DNA of 64,000 bases from Sediminicola sp. (lineage in GTDB: Bacteria; Bacteroidota; Bacteroidia; Flavobacteriales; Flavobacteriaceae): NCBI GenBank assembly GCA_024643325.1, contig JAHEND010000013.1:1-64000 (forward strand), read 5' to 3'. Under the pieces are notes generated by a model. That model was not told the origin of the DNA. It searched no databases and saw only the letters and a program-made list of their open reading frames with translations. Shown piece after piece: positions 46,757 through 54,395 of this stretch (its first letter is position 1; every line of letters begins with the position of its first letter). The position numbers and the translations under genes are program-made.

Positions 46757-48208
46757 TTATTTTTTTGAAATAAGGTCTGCCACAATTTTTCCAGAAATAA
46801 GTGCTGGTGGAACACCTGGTCCTGGAACCGTAAGTTGACCTGTGAAATATAAGTTTCGCACCTTACTACTTTTTAGTTTTGGCCTTAAAAAAGCAGTCTG
46901 CATTAAAGTGTTGGCCATACCATAGGCATTTCCTTTGTATGAGTTATAGCTTTCTTTAAAGTCTTTCACGCAAAAAGACTCTTTAAAGATAATATTTTTG
47001 CGAATGTTTTTGCCAATTTTAAGTTCAAACCTGTCCATTATTTTATCAAAATATTGTGCTCTTAACGATTCATTGTCTTCTAAGTCTGGAGCAATTGGAA
47101 TTAGAAAAAAGCCTGTCTCACAATTCTCTGGAGCCATAGAGGGGTCAGAAATAGAGGGGAAATTAGCGTAAAATAATGGGTCAGAGGGCCAAACGGCATT
47201 GTCGTATATTTCTTCTGAATGTTTAGTGAAATCACTATCAAAGAATAGGTTATGGTGTTCTACATTTGGCACCCTCTCATTGAATCCTACATAAAATAGT
47301 AAAGAGGAGGGGGCAAAGGTTTTCTTATCCCAATAGGACTCTGAATACTGTCTGAAAGATGGGTCTATTAAGGTCTCTGAATGGTGATAATCTGCACCAC
47401 TTAATACAACATCAGACATAATATCTTTTCCTTTCACGGAAATTCCTACAGCTTTCTTATCTCTTACAATTATTTTATCTACTGAACTATTGGTGTTTAT
47501 CTTGACTCCTAATGAAATTGCTAATTTTTCCATAGCCAAAACAATCTCATACATACCACCTTTAGGGTGCCAAGTGCCCAAACCAAAATCCGCAAAATTC
47601 ATAAAACTATAGAAAGAGGGTGTTTGATTAGGTTTTGCTCCTAAAAACAATACTGGAAACTCAAGTGTTGCTATTAATTTGGGATTCTTAAAATCTTTTC
47701 TTACTCTTTGACTGATTGTTCTAAAGAATCTATCTACCCTACTAATTGTTTCTGGCGTAACCAATTCGAGTGGAGATAAACCTGGTCTTAAAACTATTTT
47801 ATCTATTGCAATCCTGTAATGGTCCTGAGCTTCCGCTATGAATTTCTCCAGTTTTACACCACTTCCAACTTCAATTTCTTCAAAGGCTTGAATAATTTTC
47901 TCTAAACTATCTCCAATAGTTAAATCCCCTTGTTTAAAATACACCTTATAAGCAGGACTAAGCTTATCTAACTGATAATAATCAGATGTTTTTTGATCAA
48001 AATCTGCAAAAAACTTGTCAAAAATATCAGGCATCCAGTACCAACTTGGTCCCATATCAAATGTAAAGCCCTCTCTCTTTAATTGTCTGGCTCTTCCGCC
48101 AACCGTATTATTTTTTTCGTATAAATCTACACTGTGTCCTGCTTTTGCTAAATAACAAGCGGCAGATAATGCAGAGAAACCAGATCCTATTATGCTTATA
48201 TGTTTCAT
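46757..48208 (-). CDS. crtI: Phytoene desaturase
   Basis: FAD-dependent desaturase converting phytoene to lycopene in four steps, 483 residues. The N-terminal FAD motif is IIGSGFSALSAACYLAKAGH and the C-terminal signature is YFTGQLTVPGPGVPPALISGK, the form typical of CrtI. GPSWYWMPDIFDKFF near residue 54 is another family block. It follows the MerR-type regulator by 3 bases and precedes crtB by 5, so the regulator and the first biosynthetic genes are one transcript. The second desaturase gene two positions on has the CrtD-type ending. Confidence 0.93.
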   Translation of the reverse strand: MKHISIIGSGFSALSAACYLAKAGHSVDLYEKNNTVGGRARQLKREGFTFDMGPSWYWMPDIFDKFFADFDQKTSDYYQLDKLSPAYKVYFKQGDLTIGDSLEKIIQAFEEIEVGSGVKLEKFIAEAQDHYRIAIDKIVLRPGLSPLELVTPETISRVDRFFRTISQRVRKDFKNPKLIATLEFPVLFLGAKPNQTPSFYSFMNFADFGLGTWHPKGGMYEIVLAMEKLAISLGVKINTNSSVDKIIVRDKKAVGISVKGKDIMSDVVLSGADYHHSETLIDPSFRQYSESYWDKKTFAPSSLLFYVGFNERVPNVEHHNLFFDSDFTKHSEEIYDNAVWPSDPLFYANFPSISDPSMAPENCETGFFLIPIAPDLEDNESLRAQYFDKIMDRFELKIGKNIRKNIIFKESFCVKDFKESYNSYKGNAYGMANTLMQTAFLRPKLKSSKVRNLYFTGQLTVPGPGVPPALISGKIVADLISKK

Positions 48209-48211
48209 TTA

Positions 48212-49114
48212 TTATAAATTTAAGGCTTCGATTAAATCTTCGAAACCTCTGTATACACCTATGTTTTCTGGTTTAGTATTTAGATCTACAAACTGCGTTT
48301 GAAAACCTAAAAGAGACAGTCTACAGTTTTTTTTATCTAATATTTTCTTTTTGAATTTTTGCAAGTAGTTATTAATTTTCTCTTTTGAAGGTTCTACGGT
48401 CACATAAGCAATAAATTCAACAAACTCATTACTTGCAATCAAAGGCTCTAAGTTTTCTATAGGAACACTCTGTCCTAAAAATATGCTTTTATACCCCCTG
48501 AGATTCAATTCATAATTGAGATATAGAATACCTAGTTCGTGAATCTCATTTTCAGGTAAAAACAGTACAAATGATTTGTTGTTCACATATTCAGACCTGT
48601 GTACTTTTTCTGTATTTGTGTAAACCTTTTGCTTGACCAAATTTGTTATGAAATGCTCATGGGTCGTACTAATGGTGTTAGATTGCCATAAATAACCCAA
48701 TTCTTGAAGTAGTGGAATAAAATATTCTTTGAAAATTTCTCTAAAACTTAAATCTACCACCAATTGGTTGTAAGTGCTGTAAAATAAGTTTTGGTCAAAA
48801 TTAATCATTGATAACTTAAATGCATTCATCATATTGTTTTTGACGGACTTCTCGTCTATAATCTCCCTTACTTTTATAGGAATTTCTTCGTTTTTTAGTT
48901 GGGCGATTTTTGAAATTTTCAGTCCATTCTCATACAATAGCGTTATGTTTAAGAGTTTCTGTAGACTCAAAAGGCTATACATTCTTATATTTGTCTTGGT
49001 GCGCTCTGGACTTAAAAGGTTGTATCTTTTCTCCCAAATCCTTATGGTATGGGCTTTAATCCCAGATAGGTTTTCCAGATCTTTTATGCTAAAGGTCTTT
49101 TTTACTAAACTCAT
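48212..49114 (-). CDS. MerR-family regulator with CarH-type B12-binding domain
   Basis: Transcriptional regulator of 300 residues heading the carotenoid operon. The MerR helix-turn-helix covers about 6-75 (FSIKDLENLSGIKAHTIRIWEKRY). A helical cap domain at about 95-165 carries Wx9EH: Trp143, Glu153 and His154. A Rossmann-like domain at about 180-300 has ExHxxG: Glu190, His192 and Gly195. These two motifs define adenosylcobalamin-binding CarH/CarA-type regulators, which repress carotenoid genes in the dark and release DNA in light. The residue after Trp143 is Gln144, where Thermus CarH has, as I recall, a His that ligates cobalt after photolysis. Light control is therefore plausible but unproven. 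Confidence 0.85.
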   Translation of the reverse strand: MSLVKKTFSIKDLENLSGIKAHTIRIWEKRYNLLSPERTKTNIRMYSLLSLQKLLNITLLYENGLKISKIAQLKNEEIPIKVREIIDEKSVKNNMMNAFKLSMINFDQNLFYSTYNQLVVDLSFREIFKEYFIPLLQELGYLWQSNTISTTHEHFITNLVKQKVYTNTEKVHRSEYVNNKSFVLFLPENEIHELGILYLNYELNLRGYKSIFLGQSVPIENLEPLIASNEFVEFIAYVTVEPSKEKINNYLQKFKKKILDKKNCRLSLLGFQTQFVDLNTKPENIGVYRGFEDLIEALNL

Positions 49115-49134
49115 TTGATTTTTTTGAACTTAAA

Positions 49135-49142
49135 CAAAGTTA
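49135..49142 (-). promoter_or_regulatory. Candidate -7 box of the carotenoid operon
   Basis: On the minus strand TAACTTTG, a full TAnnTTTG match, ends 20 bases before the regulator start codon. No convincing TTG appears at the -33 spacing, as might be expected of a promoter that relies on or is blocked by a regulator. The 156 bases between this operon and the divergent oxidoreductase must hold both promoters. Confidence 0.45.
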
Positions 49143-49270
49143 CAATTTTAATCCAATTTGTTTATCTTTTTTTAATTTATATTAAACAATAATTATGTTT
49201 TGGAAGTGTAGGATTTTTTTATGCAGTATTTTTTATAACTTAATACCGACCAACCAACCAAGTTTATATT

Positions 49271-50668
49271 ATGAAAAAACCTAATCTATCATCAAACACT
49301 CCTTCTAGTTTTGGATGGAGTAGAAAGCAATTTGTGCAAAAATTTTCAATTGGAAGTATGGCACTAGCTACTTCGCCCTCTCTTCTATCTGCAAGCTCTA
49401 TACAGCCCCTTAAAAGGATTTATAAATCAGGTCTTTCATCAACAAAAAATTCAACAGTCCAGATCGCTCTTATTGGAGCTGGGGGAATGGGAACACAAGA
49501 CACATATGCTGTTTTAGCGCATGCTGGTGTAAAGTTAGTGGCTGTTTGTGACCTCTATCAAGGTCACTTGGACAAGGCTACCTCTCAATGGGGAAATGAC
49601 ATTTTCACTACAAGAGATTATAAGGAAATACTAGCCCGGCCCGAGGTAGACGCCGTTATTATTGGAACACCAGATCATTGGCACAAGCAAATTTCTATAG
49701 ATGCTATGTATGCTGGAAAACACGTGTATTGTGAAAAACCCATGGTTCACAGTTTGGAGGAAGGACACGCTGTTATTAATGCACAGAGAAAAACTGGAAA
49801 AGTTTTTATGGTAGGAAGTCAGGGTCTCTCCTCTCTTGGAAATGAAAAAGCTAGAGAACTATTGGCGCAAGGCGCTATAGGGGATATAAATTATGCAGAA
49901 GGGTTTTGGGCCAGAAGAAGCCCTACAGGAGCTTGGCAATACAACATTCCAGAAGACGCTACTACTGATACGGTAGACTGGGATACTTTTTTAAGTAATA
50001 CCCACAAGAGGGACTTTGATCCCATGCGTTTTTTTAGATGGAGAAATTACAGAGATTACGGGACTGGAATGTCAGGAGATTTATTTGTGCACTTATTTTC
50101 TAGCTTACATTTTATCACTAATTCTTATGGACCTGATCAGATCTATGCCTCTGGAGGACTCAGATACTGGAATGATGGGAGGGAGGTGCCGGATGTAATG
50201 TTAGGCGTATTTGACTATCCTGAAACCCCGCAGCACCCAGCTTTTAATCTCTCGTTAAGATGTAATTTTGTAGATGGCACCTCTGGAACTACTTATTTGC
50301 GCATTGTTGGTAGTGAAGGCGCTATGGATGTGCAATGGGATAAAGTAATTGTTAGGAGAAATGCAGAAAGTTTTGAGACAGACCCCTATTTAGCTGCTCA
50401 AGCAAAAGACAGTAGCTCTTCTAATACTGTTGCTAGAAAGAAAATGAAGCCTCAAGAGGAAATTGTGTATGAAGCAGAAAAAGGATACTTAGGGGCGCAT
50501 CACGATCATTTTGGTAATTGGCTTACTGCAATTAGGGGAGGGCAATCGGTGGTAGAGGACGCTGTTTTCGGTTACAGGGCAGCTGCACCAGCCTTAGCTT
50601 GTAATGACAGTTACTATCAAGACAAGGCCATTTTATGGGATCCTAAAAATATGAAATTAAAAAAATAA
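49271..50668 (+). CDS. Gfo/Idh/MocA family oxidoreductase, exported
   Basis: NAD(P)-dependent sugar oxidoreductase of 465 residues with a long N-terminal extension. Residues 17-35 (SRKQFVQKFSIGSMALATS) resemble a twin-arginine signal, with Arg-Lys in place of Arg-Arg, so a cofactor-loaded form may be exported by Tat. The Rossmann fold begins GAGGMG (69-74), followed by TPDHWH (133-138) and the catalytic EKP (155-157). Family members oxidise sugar or inositol hydroxyls; relatives with this signal often occur next to DUF1080 proteins, as here (3 bases apart), in 3-keto-sugar pathways. The sugar is unknown. Confidence 0.88.
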   Translation: MKKPNLSSNTPSSFGWSRKQFVQKFSIGSMALATSPSLLSASSIQPLKRIYKSGLSSTKNSTVQIALIGAGGMGTQDTYAVLAHAGVKLVAVCDLYQGHLDKATSQWGNDIFTTRDYKEILARPEVDAVIIGTPDHWHKQISIDAMYAGKHVYCEKPMVHSLEEGHAVINAQRKTGKVFMVGSQGLSSLGNEKARELLAQGAIGDINYAEGFWARRSPTGAWQYNIPEDATTDTVDWDTFLSNTHKRDFDPMRFFRWRNYRDYGTGMSGDLFVHLFSSLHFITNSYGPDQIYASGGLRYWNDGREVPDVMLGVFDYPETPQHPAFNLSLRCNFVDGTSGTTYLRIVGSEGAMDVQWDKVIVRRNAESFETDPYLAAQAKDSSSSNTVARKKMKPQEEIVYEAEKGYLGAHHDHFGNWLTAIRGGQSVVEDAVFGYRAAAPALACNDSYYQDKAILWDPKNMKLKK

Positions 50669-50671
50669 GTA

Positions 50672-51418
50672 ATGAAAAAGATATATTTATGGAGCATCGG
50701 GCTGCTTTTAGCAGGCCAATTCAGTTGTAAAAACAATCAAAATAAAGTTGTTCTTTCTAACAGTGAACCCATAGTTGGTTTAACAGATGTAGAAGATTTA
50801 AATAAAAATGATTCTTGGGAATCTTTAATGTCTGCAGAAAAATGGCGTGGCTATAACCAAGCCTCACTGCCATCTAATTGGCAAATTTCTGATAGCATCA
50901 TCAGTTGCTTAGGGTTAGCTGGAGATGTGGGAGGTGATATTATTTCTACTAAAATGTATGAGAATTTTGAGCTTTCCTGGTCTTGGAAAATAAGTCCAGA
51001 AGGCAATAGCGGTGTTTTTTATCATGTAATAGAGGACACCATTTATCATTCTCCCTACCAGACTGCACCGGAGTATCAGCTTTTGGATGACGTTGGATTT
51101 CCTTCACCGATTGAAGATTGGCAAAAAACAGGCGCAAATTACGCCATGCATATTGCTAACGACGCCAAGCGCTTGAATGCCGTAGGGGAATGGAATAGCA
51201 GTCGTATTATTTTCGATCATGGTAAGGTGTCTCATTACCTAAACGGTGCTTTAATAGTGTCTTTTGATAAATTTACGCCAGAATGGGAGCTGCTTAGAAA
51301 CAGCGGAAAATGGACAGATTACCCGGACTATGGGAAGGCTAATAAGGGATATTTAGCCCTACAAGATCACGGTTCTGGGGTGTGGTTTAAAGCAGTTAAA
51401 ATTAGGTCGCTCGATTAG
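50672..51418 (+). CDS. DUF1080 domain lipoprotein (3-keto-disaccharide hydrolase-like)
   Basis: Predicted lipoprotein of 248 residues with lipid Cys19 (GQFSCKNN). The body is one DUF1080 jelly-roll domain: WESLMSAEKWRGYNQ, LSWSWKISPEGNSGVFYHV, PEYQLLDDVG and the C-terminal GYLALQDHGSGVWFKAVKIR. DUF1080 is concanavalin-like and some members cleave 3-keto-glycosides. The upstream oxidoreductase, cotranscribed, would create the keto group, so together they may degrade a glycoside by oxidation and then cleavage. The pathway is inference from the pairing; no transporter is adjacent. Confidence 0.88.
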   Translation: MKKIYLWSIGLLLAGQFSCKNNQNKVVLSNSEPIVGLTDVEDLNKNDSWESLMSAEKWRGYNQASLPSNWQISDSIISCLGLAGDVGGDIISTKMYENFELSWSWKISPEGNSGVFYHVIEDTIYHSPYQTAPEYQLLDDVGFPSPIEDWQKTGANYAMHIANDAKRLNAVGEWNSSRIIFDHGKVSHYLNGALIVSFDKFTPEWELLRNSGKWTDYPDYGKANKGYLALQDHGSGVWFKAVKIRSLD

Positions 51419-51433
51419 AATTAGATTTAGGGA

Positions 51434-52687
51434 TTAGAATTTTCGGTTAGGATCAAAGGGTGTTAGATCCATACTGGGTTTTTTATTTAAAATAATTTCC
51501 GAAATTAATTTACCTGTGGCTGGTCCAAGACTCCATCCCATCATGGCATGACCTGTTGCGAAACAAAGATTTTTTATGGCCTTTGGCCTTCCAATGTATG
51601 GAAGGCCGTCTGGAGAAACGGGACGCATTCCGGAAGCGGCTGCCTCTTTTTCAGCAGCTGTGATTTTAAGCCCAGGGTAATAAGCCTCTGCTGCTTTAAC
51701 AATAGCATTGACCCGCTCTTTTCTAATGGTTGTATTAATACCGGATAATTCCATGGTTCCTGCAAAACGTGTAAATCCTTTCATTGGGGTTACGGCTACT
51801 TTTGCTTCCATGAGTATGGCGGGTATTTTTATACCGGTCTCTCTGTGAACATCTATTCTGTAACCTTTTCCTGCCTCTAGTGATAAATCTATGTGTAGCT
51901 GTTTGGCTAGTTGGCCACTCCACGCTCCTGCAGCTATAACGACCTCTTCTGTAAGGTATTTATTTTTGTTCGTGACAATAGCGGTAAGTTCATTTTTATT
52001 TTGTTCAAAGCGGCACACTTTTTCTGTGATGAACTTGACCCCAGAATCTTGGAGTCTCTTTTTTAACTTAGGCATTATTTCTGTAGGAGTGGTGTGGCTG
52101 TCACAATCGTACAATATACCCCCTAGAATGTCTTTGCTTAGCTGGGGTTGCAAGCTGTTTAATTCTTCCAGATTTGGATAGCTCACCTGTAGGCCAAGGT
52201 TGGCCGCTTTTTTGGCTACCTCATTTTCAGTCTCACCTGCAGCTTTAGTTTTAAAGAGCATGAGAAGTCCATGATGGTCTAATTGAAAGTCTCCTAAATC
52301 TCCACTTAATAAAATTTCTTTGAAGCACTGTTCACTGAGCAGGTTTATCTCTTTTATTACAGGTATGGCGGCAGTTACTTTTTGTAGTGTACTTGATTTG
52401 TAAAAACGCCAGGACCATTTTAAGAAAGCACGGTCTATTCTTGGTTTCACATAAAAGGGACTACTTGAATTTAGCATCCATTTTAATCCTTTACTTATCA
52501 TTCCTGGTGCTGCCAATGGAATAATATGGCTGGGGGTAAGGTAACCAGCATTGACATATGAGGCACCCGTCTCTGCTGTTTTTGGCTCAAATATACTTAC
52601 CTCAAGGCCTTCTTTTTTGAGATAATAAGCGATACACAGTCCTTGAATTCCGCCGCCAATGATTGAAACTTTTTTTGGTGAAGCCAC
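51434..52687 (-). CDS. D-amino-acid dehydrogenase-like FAD oxidoreductase
   Basis: DadA-type flavoprotein of 417 residues. It opens with an FAD-binding VSIIGGGIQGLCIAYYLKKEGL (8-29), has the Gly-rich SYVNAGYLTPSHIIPLAAPG stretch near residue 43 and a C-terminal GMRPVSPDGLPYIGRP, then CFATGHAMMGWSLGPATGK. These are standard for D-amino acid dehydrogenases and DAO-family oxidases that oxidise D-amino acids, sarcosine or hydroxyproline epimers. The substrate is not certain. There is no signal peptide; it is likely membrane-associated and passes electrons to quinone. It is monocistronic, converging with the DUF1080 gene. Confidence 0.88.
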   Translation of the reverse strand: MASPKKVSIIGGGIQGLCIAYYLKKEGLEVSIFEPKTAETGASYVNAGYLTPSHIIPLAAPGMISKGLKWMLNSSSPFYVKPRIDRAFLKWSWRFYKSSTLQKVTAAIPVIKEINLLSEQCFKEILLSGDLGDFQLDHHGLLMLFKTKAAGETENEVAKKAANLGLQVSYPNLEELNSLQPQLSKDILGGILYDCDSHTTPTEIMPKLKKRLQDSGVKFITEKVCRFEQNKNELTAIVTNKNKYLTEEVVIAAGAWSGQLAKQLHIDLSLEAGKGYRIDVHRETGIKIPAILMEAKVAVTPMKGFTRFAGTMELSGINTTIRKERVNAIVKAAEAYYPGLKITAAEKEAAASGMRPVSPDGLPYIGRPKAIKNLCFATGHAMMGWSLGPATGKLISEIILNKKPSMDLTPFDPNRKF

Positions 52688-52751
52688 AAATGATTTATTT
52701 CATGATTTAATACATGATTAAATGTAGTAAATCTTTTGTAGTTCAGCGGAC

Positions 52752-52784
52752 AAAAAAAAGCGACTTCCGTAGGAAGTCGCTTAG
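52752..52784 (-). terminator. Terminator of tRNA-Leu
   Basis: Perfect 9-base stem GCGACTTCC/GGAAGTCGC with a three-base loop. In the minus-strand transcript it is followed by a run of eight U. It begins 22 bases after the tRNA 3' end. Confidence 0.88.
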
Positions 52785-52805
52785 GTGAAGTACAATACTT
52801 TTTAG

Positions 52806-52888
52806 TGCTCACGACTGGATTCGAACCAGCACGTCCATAGGACACCACCCCCTCAAGATGGCATGTCTACCAATTTCACCACGTGAGC
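52806..52888 (-). tRNA. tRNA-Leu (GAG)
   Basis: An 83-base tRNA on the minus strand. The acceptor GCTCACG pairs with CGTGAGC, with discriminator A. The anticodon stem CCATC/GGTGG holds loop TTGAGGG with anticodon GAG. A long class-II variable arm (GTCCTATGGAC) and the T-loop GTTCGAATC are present. The CCA end is not encoded. It follows tRNA-Lys but a terminator sits between them. Confidence 0.95.
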
Positions 52889-52934
52889 ATTTGCATACTA
52901 AAGAAACAAAAAAATGTTCAAAAAGACTGCAAAC

Positions 52935-52967
52935 AAAAAAAGTTAAGTGCAAGACTTAACTTTTTTG
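52935..52967 (-). terminator. Terminator of tRNA-Lys
   Basis: AGTTAAGT pairs with ACTTAACT around a five-base loop, extended by A/T pairs. The U-tract follows in the minus-strand RNA. It begins directly at the 3' end of tRNA-Lys and lies before tRNA-Leu. Confidence 0.8.
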
Positions 52968-53040
52968 TGACCGGGCTGGGGCTCGAACCCAGGACCCTCT
53001 CCTTAAAAGGGAGATGCTCTACCAACTGAGCTACCAGGTC
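52968..53040 (-). tRNA. tRNA-Lys (UUU)
   Basis: A 73-base tRNA on the minus strand with discriminator A. The D arm carries AGCTCAGTTGGTAGAGC, the anticodon loop is CTTTTAA with anticodon TTT, and the T arm is CTGGG-TTCGAGC-CCCAG. The acceptor stem GACCTGG/CCCGGTC has one U-C mismatch at pair 5-68; all other stems pair fully. CCA is not encoded. It has a promoter 31 bases upstream and its own terminator. Confidence 0.95.
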
Positions 53041-53070
53041 ATTAACTAACTTTATTGCTGTTAGCGGGTG

Positions 53071-53100
53071 CAAATATACTATCAATAATTAATTTTCCAA
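53071..53100 (-). promoter_or_regulatory. tRNA-Lys promoter
   Basis: Minus-strand TTG at 53098-53100, a 19-base spacer and a perfect TATATTTG at 53071-53078, ending 30 bases before the mature 5' end. It matches the Bacteroidota consensus in both boxes. Confidence 0.65.
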
Positions 53101-53210
53101 GGCTAATTACATATAATTTTTTGTTTTTTTTTAAAAGGGTACTGCTATACAGTCAATTAGGCTTTGAAATAGAATGTGTTTTTTTTATTTAATGCTTTTG
53201 TGTGTGACTT

Positions 53211-53244
53211 TTTGGTATAAAACCTTTGAAGAAATGTAACTTTG
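53211..53244 (+). promoter_or_regulatory. aroK promoter
   Basis: TTTG at 53211-53214, a 22-base spacer and TAACTTTG at 53237-53244, a full -7 match. The leader to the aroK ATG is about 16 bases. Confidence 0.55.
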
Positions 53245-53265
53245 TGTCTGTAGAAGTATATAAAA

Positions 53266-53790
53266 ATGAAAGTTGTATTGGTAGGGTATATGGGAAGTGG
53301 TAAAACAACCACTGGGAAACTTTTAGCTGAAAGTTTAGCCATTCCTTTTATAGATTTAGATCACTATATCTCTGAAAAGTACGAGATGTCCGTTACAGAT
53401 TTGTTTAAAACTAAGGGGGCAGTTTTTTTCAGAAAGGCAGAACGAGAAGCCCTTATTCATCTGGGAAATTCTGAGAACTCATTTGTTTTGTCTACAGGAG
53501 GGGGAACCCCTTGTTTTGGCAACAATATGGAAAAGATGAAAGCTTTTACCAATAGCGTTGTAGTGTATTTAAAGCTTTCTATACCAGAATTAGTCACTCG
53601 TTTAGAAGATGAAATGGATCAAAGGCCACTAATTGCAGGTTTAGATAAAGCGCAATTGCCGGAGTTTTTAGGAAAACACCTTTTTGAAAGGGCACCCTAT
53701 TATGAACAAGCGCATTTAGTTTTTCATGTACTTGGACAAGCACCTAATGAAATCTCTGAAAAAATTATTAGTAAAATTGAGCAGCTATAG
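53266..53790 (+). CDS. aroK: Shikimate kinase
   Basis: Phosphorylates shikimate at the 3-hydroxyl in aromatic amino acid synthesis. It has 174 residues, the usual length. The P-loop GYMGSGKTTTGK is at residues 7-18, shikimate-binding residues lie in DLDHYI and FFRKAER, STGGGTPC carries the glycine-rich substrate loop, and the lid arginine is in QRPLIAG. It begins with ATG 22 bases after its -7 box. The 3' end merges into a degenerate tandem repeat that starts inside the last codons. Confidence 0.95.
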   Translation: MKVVLVGYMGSGKTTTGKLLAESLAIPFIDLDHYISEKYEMSVTDLFKTKGAVFFRKAEREALIHLGNSENSFVLSTGGGTPCFGNNMEKMKAFTNSVVVYLKLSIPELVTRLEDEMDQRPLIAGLDKAQLPEFLGKHLFERAPYYEQAHLVFHVLGQAPNEISEKIISKIEQL

Positions 53791-53880
53791 GAAACCTTAG
53801 TAAAATAAAGTAGCGATAGGCAGTCTTAGAAAAAAATGTAGCAAAGTAATCCTTAGCAAGATAAAGTAGTTATAGATTAG
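53768..53880 (+). repeat. Degenerate tandem repeat at the aroK 3' end
   Basis: Four imperfect units start with TTAG at 53768, 53797, 53826 and 53853 (periods 29, 29 and 27). The first two units are most alike: TTAGTAAAATTGAGCAGC against TTAGTAAAATAAAGTAGC. Unit one forms the last codons of aroK, and the other three fill the gap to the convergent phosphoribosyltransferase gene. No terminator hairpin is visible here. Confidence 0.7.
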
Positions 53881-53889
53881 TTAAAAAGA

Positions 53890-54384
53890 CTACTTCAAAT
53901 ACACTGCGTCATTGTCCTTTTCGAATCTTACCTCAATGTGTTCGTGTAATGAAGTGGAAAGTGAAATTCCTTTAAAATCTGCTTTCACTGGGTATTTCTT
54001 GTGATTTCTATTGACTAAAACGGCTGTTTTAATTTGTTTCAGAGGCACTTGAAGAAAATGATGTACCCCATATATTAAGGTGCTTCCTGAATTTAAAACA
54101 TCGTCCACTAATACCACTGATTTATTTTCATAATCACTTTTATTAATAGAGGTACTTACACCCTTAAGTGGGTTTTTCTTGTCCATTTTTAATTCACAAA
54201 GTAAAATAGTAGCATCGGTGATTTCTTGAAGAACACGACTAATTTTTTTTGCAAATTCAAGTCCAGTTCCTATAATACCTGCCACTACAATTTCTTTTTC
54301 ATTTACATTAGATTCATAGATTTGATATGCAATTCTCTGAATTTTATGGGCAATCTCTCGGTGTGTTAATATTTGATGTGACAT
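53890..54384 (-). CDS. Phosphoribosyltransferase family protein
   Basis: Type I PRTase-fold protein of 164 residues. The PRPP-binding motif VVLVDDVLNSGST is at residues 90-102, and the PPi loop region VAGIIGTGLEFA is near residue 34. The layout resembles PyrR or a hypoxanthine-type enzyme, and flavobacterial annotation often uses plain phosphoribosyltransferase. The base specificity is not clear. It lies 11 bases after the methyltransferase gene on the same strand and may be the last gene of a three-gene set with the S4 protein. Confidence 0.88.
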   Translation of the reverse strand: MSHQILTHREIAHKIQRIAYQIYESNVNEKEIVVAGIIGTGLEFAKKISRVLQEITDATILLCELKMDKKNPLKGVSTSINKSDYENKSVVLVDDVLNSGSTLIYGVHHFLQVPLKQIKTAVLVNRNHKKYPVKADFKGISLSTSLHEHIEVRFEKDNDAVYLK

Positions 54385-54395
54385 GTTGTAGATGT

